Shown one piece after another: positions 13,220 to 19,284 of a stretch of 19,284 nt of DNA. The DNA is from an uncultured Collinsella sp. (GTDB lineage Bacteria; Actinomycetota; Coriobacteriia; Coriobacteriales; Coriobacteriaceae). Position 1 is the stretch's first letter; every line of letters begins with the position of its first letter. The stretch covers positions 1 through 19,284 of the forward strand of contig CATVYG010000043.1 of NCBI GenBank assembly GCA_958348225.1, read 5' to 3'. Under the pieces are notes generated by a model that was not told the origin of the DNA, ran no database searches, and saw only the letters and a program-made list of their open reading frames with translations. A program made the translations under genes and the position numbers.

Positions 13220-13985
13220 AGGCGATGATGGGGGCGATGGCGCGAATGCAGGCGTCGGCCGCCGTGAAAGTGGTGCTGTCGTCGCTGACGATAAAGATGA
13301 TCTTGCCCTTAATGCCAAAGTCGCCGATCTCGCTAAAGAGCACGTAGGGCTCCTTGTCAAAGCTCGAGATGGGAAGCACGGCGGCCTTGGTGGCGCTGGT
13401 CAGCTCGTCTGCCAGCGCGTCGAGCGAGGCCCACTTGGATGTGTCCTTTACGGCAACGGGCACAGCCACACGCCCAAAGGGCATGAGATGCACGAGCGTG
13501 TTCTTGGAGATATTTGAGTTGGGGACGATGATGGTCTGCCCGCAGGCGTCCTCGATGGTCGTATGACGCCAGGTGATGTCCTGGACCACGCCCGACACGC
13601 CACCGACTTCGATATTGTCGCCGGGCTTGATGATGCCCATAAAGGTTACCTGCATGCCGCCGATAAGGTTTGAGAGCGTGTCCTGAAAGCCGAGCGAGAT
13701 GGCGATGCCGCCGACGCCAAGAGCGGCGACGAGGGCGTTTGCGTTAATGCCAAAGCAGTTGTCGAGGATAAAGCTGCCGCCGATCATCCAGATGACGGCG
13801 CGCGCAATGTTGATGAAGATACTCGATGCCGGAAGCGGGTTGTCGTCGCGGTTGAGCAGGTGGCGCAGGGTCTTGGATACGACCTTGGTGGCGATGGCGG
13901 TGCCTATTACCAAGATGCCGGCCCAGATGATGTTGTGGACCCACCGTTGTTCAAAGAAATGAAGAATCGGTTCAAACAATTCCAT
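13218..13985 (-). CDS. MscS-family small-conductance mechanosensitive channel
   Basis: 255 residues. Membrane helices are visible near residues 18-37 (IIWAGILVIGTAIATKVV) and 55-75 (IFINIARAVIWMIGGSFIL). The pore-lining third helix is ANALVAALGVGGIAISLGFQDTLSNLIGGM, the hallmark MscS alternation of Gly/Ala. The beta domain follows (GDNIEVGGVSGVVQDITWRHTTI ... VPNSNI), then a short cytosolic tail. Such channels open under membrane tension and release solutes during hypo-osmotic shock. GGAGG lies 10 nt before the ATG, a slightly long gap. It is separated from the upstream 5'-nucleotidase gene by a terminator, so it is probably a separate unit. Confidence 0.93.
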   Translation of the reverse strand: MELFEPILHFFEQRWVHNIIWAGILVIGTAIATKVVSKTLRHLLNRDDNPLPASSIFINIARAVIWMIGGSFILDNCFGINANALVAALGVGGIAISLGFQDTLSNLIGGMQVTFMGIIKPGDNIEVGGVSGVVQDITWRHTTIEDACGQTIIVPNSNISKNTLVHLMPFGRVAVPVAVKDTSKWASLDALADELTSATKAAVLPISSFDKEPYVLFSEIGDFGIKGKIIFIVSDDSTTFTAADACIRAIAPIIA

Positions 13986-14028
13986 GTTGGGAAAACCTCC
14001 TCATGATCGTCCAACCATGATACCCACC

Positions 14029-14062
14029 AAAAGCCCGTCCGATCACATTCGGACGGGCTTTT
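14029..14062 (-). terminator. Terminator of the 5'-nucleotidase gene
   Basis: AAAAGCCCGTCCG (14029-14041) and CGGACGGGCTTTT (14050-14062) form a perfect 13-bp stem with an 8-nt loop. Both ends provide a run of four T on their own strand; the leftward gene ends 52 bp away. Confidence 0.85.
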
Positions 14063-14113
14063 GCGCTCGATATAAGGTTTGTACGGCGGGGCTGCAAGGC
14101 CCGGCGGTGTAGC

Positions 14114-16150
14114 TTAGCGGCGGCGCTTCCAGATAATGCCGAGAACGATGATGACGATGCCGCCGATAAGGCATGCGCCGACCACGGTCGGCGTACGGTC
14201 TCCCGTTGCGGCAAGCTTACCGGCCGTCTTCTTGGTGGTGATCTGCGTGGTCATCGTGCCGGGTTTGGGTGAGGGCTCAGGCGTTGGGGTCGGATGGGGT
14301 GCGGGGCTCTCAGCGGAGCTAAAGCTGATGGTGCCCGCGAGCGAGGCCACCTTGTGCTCCCAGTCGTCCTGCCCGATCAGTGCCCTCAGCGCTGCCTCGC
14401 ACGTACCCCACTCGGTGAGCTTCTTGGCGTTTGCGAAGGTGGGGAAGTCGGTCGTGTTGGTGATGATGTAGTTGTTGGTGGCGACGGTATAGGTCTTGGC
14501 GGGGTCGAGCGTGCTGCCGTCTTTGGTGAGCGTGGCACTCACGATGCGCTTGCCTTCAGACTGCGTCCAGTCGATTGTTACGTTGATGCCGCCAAAGGAA
14601 AGAACGCTGCCGGAGTCGTCGGGCCACTTGTACATGTCCTGGGCTTCCTGCTCGGTGTGGCCGGCTGCGACGTAGGCTTGCTGAAGTTCGTAGCTGTCAT
14701 TGCATTTGTCGCTAATTTCCAACGAGTGCTCAAGCGCTGCGAGGAAGTCCGCGCCGGTCATGGTCCAGGTCTCCAAGGTGTTGCCGTAGGGCGAGATGGC
14801 GATGACGTCGCCGGCGGTCACGTTTCCCGCCGCGATGCCGCCGCGGATGCCGCCAGCGTTCTCAATAGCAAGGTCCGCGCTCGTCAGGCCAGGGTCCGCG
14901 CCCGTCAGGGAAAGATAGGAGCCGCAAATCACGTGGCCGATGGTCTGGGCCTTGGTGGTATCGCCTTCCTTGCTGGGACGCAGATCGGTGGTGCGCACCA
15001 TCTCCCAGCCATGCGTACCCGCGGCGTCCTCGCCGTAGAAATAGTTGGTGGAGGATGTGCCGAGCACCTTGTTCGATTCGCTTTCAAAGGCATCGTCGAG
15101 TGGCTTGATTTTGTTGTTGCGAACCTCGTCAAGGATGTTCTGGTTGTTAGGGTCTGCCAAAAGGTCGTCGACGTCCTTGGCGGTGTAGAGCTTCTCGTCG
15201 CTGTCGCCTGCGGAGACCGTCACCATGTCGTCGTTGGTGGTTTCGGTACCCCTGGTGTCGTACTCATAGGGAATGGAAAGCAGACCAACCTCGGCAAAGG
15301 CGCTGCCTGCCTCGACGACGCGGACCGGCTTGCCGTCGGCCCCCGTCACGTTTTCGTCTAAGTTGATGTGCTCGTGGCCCGCGACCAGTGTATCGACCCC
15401 AACGAGCTTTGCGGCAAAGGTCTTGGCGTTGAGCGTGTGCGCGATGCAGACGATAACGTTGCAGCCCTCATCCTCGCGCAGTCGCTTGGCCTCGGCATTG
15501 ATGGCGTCCGCCGCACCCGAGAACGACGTGCCCGCGACCAGGTCCGCGCGTAGCGAGGAGCCCAGCGACTCATCCATGGCTCCGACGACGCCGACCTTAA
15601 TCTTGTAGTTAAACGTGGGGCTGCCCTCGCCGTCCTTCCAAGTGCGATTGAGCGTCTTGGTGATGCTCGAGCTCCATACGCCGTTCGAGGACGTTGCATT
15701 CGCGCAGAGCATGGCGAAAGGTGTACTGGTGGCACCATTGCCGGCCATCGTGCGAAGCTTGTCCGCGCCGTAGCTCCAGTCATGGTTGCCCGGTGTGGTT
15801 GCGTCGTAGCCGTTTGCGTAGAAGGTGTTCATGAGTTCGGCGATGCTCTTGCCCTCGCTCATGGTGGCAAAGGACTGCCCGTGGAAGGTGTCGCCTGCAT
15901 CGAGCAGAAAGTCGGGGGCGTTGCTTTGAGCGCTATAGAGAACCGCCAGCCCGTCAAAGCCAATGGTGCCCGTGCCCTTGCTTGCGTTGTAGCTGTACTT
16001 GTAGCTGCCGTGGATGTCGTTGGTGTGCATGACGGTTACGGCGCCGTCAATAGCGACGGGCAGGTTCCCCGCGAAAGCGAGGCTTGGGATGCCTGTGAGC
16101 GCGCCGGCAAACAACGCGGCAGCTAACGCAAGGCGGGGGAGTCTTTTCAT
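14114..16150 (-). CDS. Secreted, wall-anchored 5'-nucleotidase/UshA-type phosphohydrolase
   Basis: 678 residues. The ATG at 16150 is preferred over a longer frame to 16186 because GGAGA lies 5 nt upstream and it begins a classic signal peptide (MKRLPRLALAAALFAG...LAFA, cleavage near AFA-GN). The metallophosphatase domain has VMHTNDIHGS, LLDAGDTFHGQ, TPGNHDWSYG, CIAHT and LVAGHEHINL. The 5_nucleotid_C domain has IENAGGIRGGI and SPYGNTLETWTMTG. A Pro/Thr-rich linker leads to LAATG, a hydrophobic helix and RRR, a sortase-type anchor with Ala in place of Pro. All catalytic motifs are intact. Likely role: release nucleosides and phosphate from external nucleotides. It has its own terminator; the upstream neighbour is an ABC ATPase gene behind a REP palindrome. 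Confidence 0.93.
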   Translation of the reverse strand: MKRLPRLALAAALFAGALTGIPSLAFAGNLPVAIDGAVTVMHTNDIHGSYKYSYNASKGTGTIGFDGLAVLYSAQSNAPDFLLDAGDTFHGQSFATMSEGKSIAELMNTFYANGYDATTPGNHDWSYGADKLRTMAGNGATSTPFAMLCANATSSNGVWSSSITKTLNRTWKDGEGSPTFNYKIKVGVVGAMDESLGSSLRADLVAGTSFSGAADAINAEAKRLREDEGCNVIVCIAHTLNAKTFAAKLVGVDTLVAGHEHINLDENVTGADGKPVRVVEAGSAFAEVGLLSIPYEYDTRGTETTNDDMVTVSAGDSDEKLYTAKDVDDLLADPNNQNILDEVRNNKIKPLDDAFESESNKVLGTSSTNYFYGEDAAGTHGWEMVRTTDLRPSKEGDTTKAQTIGHVICGSYLSLTGADPGLTSADLAIENAGGIRGGIAAGNVTAGDVIAISPYGNTLETWTMTGADFLAALEHSLEISDKCNDSYELQQAYVAAGHTEQEAQDMYKWPDDSGSVLSFGGINVTIDWTQSEGKRIVSATLTKDGSTLDPAKTYTVATNNYIITNTTDFPTFANAKKLTEWGTCEAALRALIGQDDWEHKVASLAGTISFSSAESPAPHPTPTPEPSPKPGTMTTQITTKKTAGKLAATGDRTPTVVGACLIGGIVIIVLGIIWKRRR

Positions 16151-16173
16151 GGCTGTCTCCTTACTCTTTAACA

Positions 16174-16214
16174 AAAACCACCACAAAGGTGCCTGTCCCC
16201 TTTGTGGTGGTTTT
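16174..16214. repeat. REP-like palindrome 3
   Basis: AAAACCACCACAAAGG (16174-16189) and its exact complement (16199-16214) flank TGCCTGTCC. It lies 8 bp from the ABC ATPase stop codon and 24 bp upstream of the 5'-nucleotidase start. Its core is identical to palindrome 2, including the loop, and it has the same orientation. Confidence 0.85.
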
Positions 16215-16222
16215 CTAGGTCG

Positions 16223-17017
16223 TTAGCTCAGCAGCATGCGGTCGTTGGCGAGCTCGCCGCCCGAGACCTCCTCGAACTTCTGCAGCAGGTCGGCAACGGT
16301 GAGCGACTTCTTCTCGTCGCCTGCCACGTCGTAGATTACGTGGCCCTCGTGCATCATGATCAGACGATTGCCCAGACGGATGGCGTCGTTCATGTTATGC
16401 GTGACCATGAGCGTGGTCAGGTGGTGCTCGTCGACGATTTCCTCGGTCAGATTGAGCACCTTAGAGGCCGTCTTGGGGTCGAGCGCCGCGGTGTGCTCGT
16501 CGAGCAGCAGCAGGCGTGGCTTGGTGAGCGTGGCCATGAGCAGGGTGAGTGCCTGGCGCTGGCCACCCGAAAGCAGACCGACCTTGGCGTTGAGGCGCGT
16601 GTCCAGACCGAGGTCCAGACGCTTGAGCAGCTCAACGTACTCGTCCTTCTCGGCCTTGGTGACGCCCCACGAAAGACCGCGACGCTGGCCGCGGCGCTTG
16701 GCGAGGGCCAGGTTCTCGGCAATCTGCATGTCGGCTGCGGTGCCGCGCATGGGGTCCTGGAACACGCGACCCAGGTACTTGGCGCGCTGCGACTCGCTCA
16801 GACGCGAGATGTCGGTGCCGTCGAGCTCGATGACACCCGAATCGAGCGGATAAACGCCGGCGATCATATTGAGCAGCGTGGACTTGCCGGCGCCGTTGCC
16901 GCCGATCACGGTTACAAAGTCGCCGTCGTTAAGGGTGAGGTCGACGCCGGTGAGCGCGCGCTTCTCGGTGACGGTGCCCTTGTTAAAGGTTTTCTTGACG
17001 TGTGAGAGCTTAAGCAT
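16223..17017 (-). CDS. ABC transporter ATPase (TrpZ-like)
   Basis: 264 residues from the ATG at 17017 (MLKLSHVKKTF). An ATG at 17026 would add three residues but abuts the GAAGGGG ribosome site. Walker A is GGNGAGKST, the Q-loop lies in RVFQDPM, the signature is LLSGGQRQALTL, Walker B is LLLLDEHTAALD and the switch His is in VTHNMNDA. The D-loop TAALDPKTA is typical of importers with BPL_transp_2-type permeases. The start overlaps the permease stop by 8 bp, showing translational coupling. It energises uptake by the neighbouring permease and lipoprotein. Confidence 0.92.
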   Translation of the reverse strand: MLKLSHVKKTFNKGTVTEKRALTGVDLTLNDGDFVTVIGGNGAGKSTLLNMIAGVYPLDSGVIELDGTDISRLSESQRAKYLGRVFQDPMRGTAADMQIAENLALAKRRGQRRGLSWGVTKAEKDEYVELLKRLDLGLDTRLNAKVGLLSGGQRQALTLLMATLTKPRLLLLDEHTAALDPKTASKVLNLTEEIVDEHHLTTLMVTHNMNDAIRLGNRLIMMHEGHVIYDVAGDEKKSLTVADLLQKFEEVSGGELANDRMLLS

Positions 17018-17933
17018 CTGCCTCATCCCCCTTCGTGTAGGAGCTGCGGAGCTTATAGCGCTCCCAAACCACGGGCACGCACAGGGCCACGGCGACGATC
17101 ACAGCGGAGAGCAGCTTCATGTCGTTGGCGTCCATGCCCAGCTGCAGCACGATGGCGCGGATGAGGAAGTAGACCACGGAGCCAAAGACGGCGGAGGCCA
17201 GGCGAACGCTAAACTGCGTGAGACCGCCGGGCAGCAGGCGGCCGAGCACCTCGCCGATAACAATGGCGGCAAGACCGATAACGATGGCACCGGTGCCCAT
17301 GCCAATGTCGGCGTACTTCTGGCTCTGGCAGATGAGCGCGCCCGAAAGGCCAATGAGGGCGTTGGAGAGCACGAGGGCGATCATCTTGGTGGAGTTGGTG
17401 TTGACGCCCAGGGCGCGGATCATGTACTCGTTGTTGCCGGTGGCGCGCAGTGCCGAGCCGATCTCGGTGCCAAAGAACCAATACAGGATGGCGACGATAG
17501 CAACAGCGAGCAAGATGCCCAGGATGATGGCGACGGTGGACTGCGGCAAGCCCGTCATGTTGCTGACAGACGAGAAGATAGTGCCTTTGGCAAGGATGGG
17601 CGTATTGGATTTGCCCATGATGCGCAGGTTGATGGACCACAGACTGATCTGCGTCAGGATTCCGGCGAGGATCGCGGGAATCTCAAAGACCGTGGTCAAA
17701 ATGCCCGTGACCGCGCCCGCGATGGCGCCGGCGCACATGCCGGCCAGCACGGCGAGCAGCGGGTCGACGTTGTTATTGACGATGAGTACGGCGCAGACGC
17801 AGCCGCCGAGGGCAAAGCTGCCGTCGCAGGTCATATCGGGGATGTCGAGCAGGCGGAACGTGATAAACACGCCAAGCACCATAATGCCCCAGAGGACGCC
17901 CTGCGAAACGGCGCCCTGCAATGCAATAAGCAT
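17010..17933 (-). CDS. ABC transporter permease (TrpY-like)
   Basis: 307 residues, AGGAGG 8 nt before the ATG. Very hydrophobic, with about eight membrane segments (for example GVLWGIMVLGVFITFRLLDI, LLAVLAGMCAGAIAGAVTGI, TVAIILGILLAVAIVAILYW and IVIGLAAIVIGEVLG). The N-terminal LDIPDMTCDGSFALGG is characteristic of the branched-chain-like permeases paired with ABC_sub_bind proteins. The short cytosolic loop after FGTEIGSALRATGNNEYMIRALGVN contains the EAA-like coupling region. Substrate is unproven; tryptophan/tyrosine-type importers (TrpXYZ) are the nearest known relatives. Confidence 0.9.
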   Translation of the reverse strand: MLIALQGAVSQGVLWGIMVLGVFITFRLLDIPDMTCDGSFALGGCVCAVLIVNNNVDPLLAVLAGMCAGAIAGAVTGILTTVFEIPAILAGILTQISLWSINLRIMGKSNTPILAKGTIFSSVSNMTGLPQSTVAIILGILLAVAIVAILYWFFGTEIGSALRATGNNEYMIRALGVNTNSTKMIALVLSNALIGLSGALICQSQKYADIGMGTGAIVIGLAAIVIGEVLGRLLPGGLTQFSVRLASAVFGSVVYFLIRAIVLQLGMDANDMKLLSAVIVAVALCVPVVWERYKLRSSYTKGDEADA

Positions 17934-18008
17934 GCTTCATACCTCCTAGGATAGGGTGGACACGTGAATCACCATGATAGCGGTAACAATGCATAAAAGA
18001 GCTGCGGC

Positions 18009-18066
18009 CGGATGTTTTGTCTCATCCGTAACAAGCAGGGCGAACGCCGGTCTTTGGCGTTCGCCC
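18009..18066 (-). promoter_or_regulatory. Two hairpins between the lipoprotein and permease genes
   Basis: GGGCGAACGCC (18038-18048) and GGCGTTCGCCC (18056-18066) form an 11-bp stem with a 7-nt loop; next to it CGGATG (18009-18014) pairs with CATCCG (18023-18028). Neither has a strong T-run on the minus strand. In binding-protein operons such structures often protect the 5' mRNA segment or partly terminate, giving more binding protein than permease. Confidence 0.5.
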
Positions 18067-18137
18067 CTGTGGCTCAGATATTGAATAACACGGCAACGGC
18101 GCGAGTGCGTGCCTCAGACGCGCTACCGTGCATGGCG

Positions 18138-19118
18138 CTACTCGTCCAGAGCGGAAAGATCGATGCCCAGAGCCTCGGCCATCTCGTCGTTCTTGACGAC
18201 GACCAGGTCCTTGCTCGAGAGGTGCTTGATCGGCATTTCCTCGGGCTTGGCCTCGCCCTTCAGGATCTTGACGGCCATCTCGCCCGCGGCGTAGCCCAGA
18301 TCCTCGTAGTTGATGGAGAGGGTGAACAGGCCGCCAGCCATGCACATACCCTCCTCGCCGGTCACGTAGGGAAGCTTGTTCTCCTTGCAGATCTGGCCCA
18401 CCTGCGAGGCGCCCGCGGCGATGGTGTTATCGGTGGGGGAGTACAGCGCGTCGACCTTGCCCACGGCAGATTCGACGACGGACTGGATCTCGTTGGAGCT
18501 CGAGACGGTAAAGTCGGTGTACTCCAGGTCCAGCTTGTCGAGCTCTTTCTTGGCGGCCTTGATCTGGACGTCGGAGTTGGACTCGGCGGTGCAGTAGAGC
18601 AAGCCGATCTTCTTTACGTCGGGCAGGACCTTCTGCATCATCTCGAGCTGCTCGGCGACCGGGGTGAGGTCGGAGGCACCGGTGACGTTGGTGCCGGGCT
18701 TGTCGTTGTCCTGGACCAGGCCGGAGGCAGCGTAGTCGGTGATGGCGCAACCCACGATGGGGATATCGGCCGTGGCACCAGCGGCGGCCTGCGCGGCGGG
18801 CGTAGCGATGGCATAGATCAGGTCGACGCCGTCGCCCACGAACTTGTCGGCGATGGACTTACACGTGGACTGGTCGTTCTGGGCGTTCTTCTGATCGATC
18901 TTGACCTTGAGACCGCTTTTCTTGATAGCCTTGACAAAGCCGTCGTTGGCGGCGTCGAGTGCGGAGTGCTCGGTGAGCTGCAGAACGCCGATGGTGTAGT
19001 CGGAACCGGCGGCAGCAGAGCCGGAACCAGAGTTGCCGCCGCATCCGGCGAGCGGAGCGAGCGCGAGCAGGCCAGCAGAGACCAGAAGGCTCCTGCGGCT
19101 GATGGTGATGTCCTTCAT
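18138..19118 (-). CDS. ABC_sub_bind-type substrate-binding lipoprotein (TrpX-like)
   Basis: 326 residues from the ATG at 19118, chosen for the GGGGG ribosome site 7 nt upstream and the signal sequence that starts there; a frame open to 19277 has no such support. The leader MKDITISRRSLLVSAGLLALAPLAGC has both a twin-arginine pattern (SRRSLL) and a lipobox (LAGC, Cys26), then a Gly/Ser linker. The mature part matches the periplasmic-type fold of the ABC_sub_bind family: YTIGVLQLTEHSALDAANDGF, LIYAIATPAAQAA, KKIGLLYCTAESNSDVQ and SPTDNTIAAGASQVGQICKE. It delivers a small ligand, perhaps an aromatic amino acid, to the downstream permease and ATPase. It is the first gene of the unit. Confidence 0.92.
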   Translation of the reverse strand: MKDITISRRSLLVSAGLLALAPLAGCGGNSGSGSAAAGSDYTIGVLQLTEHSALDAANDGFVKAIKKSGLKVKIDQKNAQNDQSTCKSIADKFVGDGVDLIYAIATPAAQAAAGATADIPIVGCAITDYAASGLVQDNDKPGTNVTGASDLTPVAEQLEMMQKVLPDVKKIGLLYCTAESNSDVQIKAAKKELDKLDLEYTDFTVSSSNEIQSVVESAVGKVDALYSPTDNTIAAGASQVGQICKENKLPYVTGEEGMCMAGGLFTLSINYEDLGYAAGEMAVKILKGEAKPEEMPIKHLSSKDLVVVKNDEMAEALGIDLSALDE

Positions 19119-19181
19119 ATCGTTACCCCCAGTATAGAAATGGCTGGAAACACTGCACTCAAACAAAGTGCAAGTGGAACT

Positions 19182-19209
19182 ATAGTAGCGCGGATGTCCA
19201 TTTTTACAA
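19182..19209 (-). promoter_or_regulatory. Probable promoter of the ABC importer operon
   Basis: On the minus strand TTGTAA (19209-19204) and TACTAT (19187-19182) are 16 bp apart, 64 bp before the lipoprotein start. An overlapping TATAGT offers an alternative -10. Confidence 0.5.
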
Positions 19210-19284
19210 TAACCTGGCGGGTTTTTTAATGGCTCTGTTAGACCAGGATTGACATACATGTGTCCCCACGGTGCCATATCGTTG

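Noticed and set aside
14294..15361. A 355-residue plus-strand frame inside the 5'-nucleotidase gene
   Set aside because: Antisense to intact catalytic and C-terminal domains; no ribosome site or known domain.
18012..19229. A 405-residue plus-strand frame over the lipoprotein gene
   Set aside because: Antisense shadow; the minus-strand gene has a signal peptide, ribosome site and family motifs.
19198..19232. Terminator-like inverted repeat (AACC/GGTT with six T) at the right edge
   Set aside because: The core stem is only 4 bp, no plus-strand gene ends there, and it overlaps the likely -35 box of the lipoprotein promoter.
19118..19277. Extended N-terminus of the lipoprotein to 19277
   Set aside because: The added 53 residues would precede a textbook signal peptide and lipobox, and a good ribosome site sits before 19118.

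Overview
The window looks like the chromosome of a high-GC actinobacterium of the class Coriobacteriia, most probably a gut Collinsella or close relative. This rests on GC-rich codon use, the Lys/Ala-rich SecE tail, a zinc-type L33 and the gene order; no rRNA is present to confirm it. The left 10.4 kb is a core translation locus: rlmB (5' end outside the window), a yacP/rae1-type NYN nuclease gene, tRNA-Thr(TGT), tRNA-Tyr(GTA), tRNA-Thr(GGT), tRNA-Met(CAT), tuf, rpmG, tRNA-Trp(CCA), secE, nusG, rplK and rplA. It matches the Bacillus order rlmB-yacP-...-rpmG-secE-nusG-rplK-rplA, and the tRNA-tuf part resembles E. coli thrU-tyrU-glyT-thrT-tufB.

Two accessory insertions interrupt it. Between yacP and the first tRNA-Thr lies a leftward gene for an excisionase-type helix-turn-helix fused to a HipA-like kinase, with a very long inverted repeat over its promoter. 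Between tRNA-Thr(TGT) and tRNA-Tyr lies a DUF262/DUF1524 (GmrSD-type) restriction-like gene, preceded by helically phased ATGCAACA repeats. About 90 bp past its stop is an unusual array: five copies of a 15-bp motif (TGTTACAGATYGAGA) in strictly alternating orientation, starting every 40-41 bp, with unrelated 25-26 bp spacers. This is the best candidate here for something undescribed. The tRNA-tuf promoter follows it.

The right half (10.45-19.2 kb) is read leftward. It holds a cytosolic protein joining a ParB-like domain to a BMP/PnrA-like nucleoside-binding domain, translationally coupled to a metallophosphoesterase; an MscS-type channel; a secreted 5'-nucleotidase with an LAATG sortase-type anchor; and a three-gene ABC importer (lipoprotein, permease, ATPase) of the TrpXYZ/ABC_sub_bind type. 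Three related REP-like palindromes with a GGGGACAG core sit at the 3' ends of leftward genes in this half, two of them overlapping the stop codon.

Functionally, the left part makes tRNAs, EF-Tu, Sec translocon and ribosomal parts from strong TTGACA promoters with 18-bp spacers, and carries an apparent L1 autoregulatory hairpin before rplA. The right part has a nucleotide/nucleoside salvage flavour (surface 5'-nucleotidase, cytosolic BMP domain, phosphoesterase) plus osmotic protection and small-molecule uptake.
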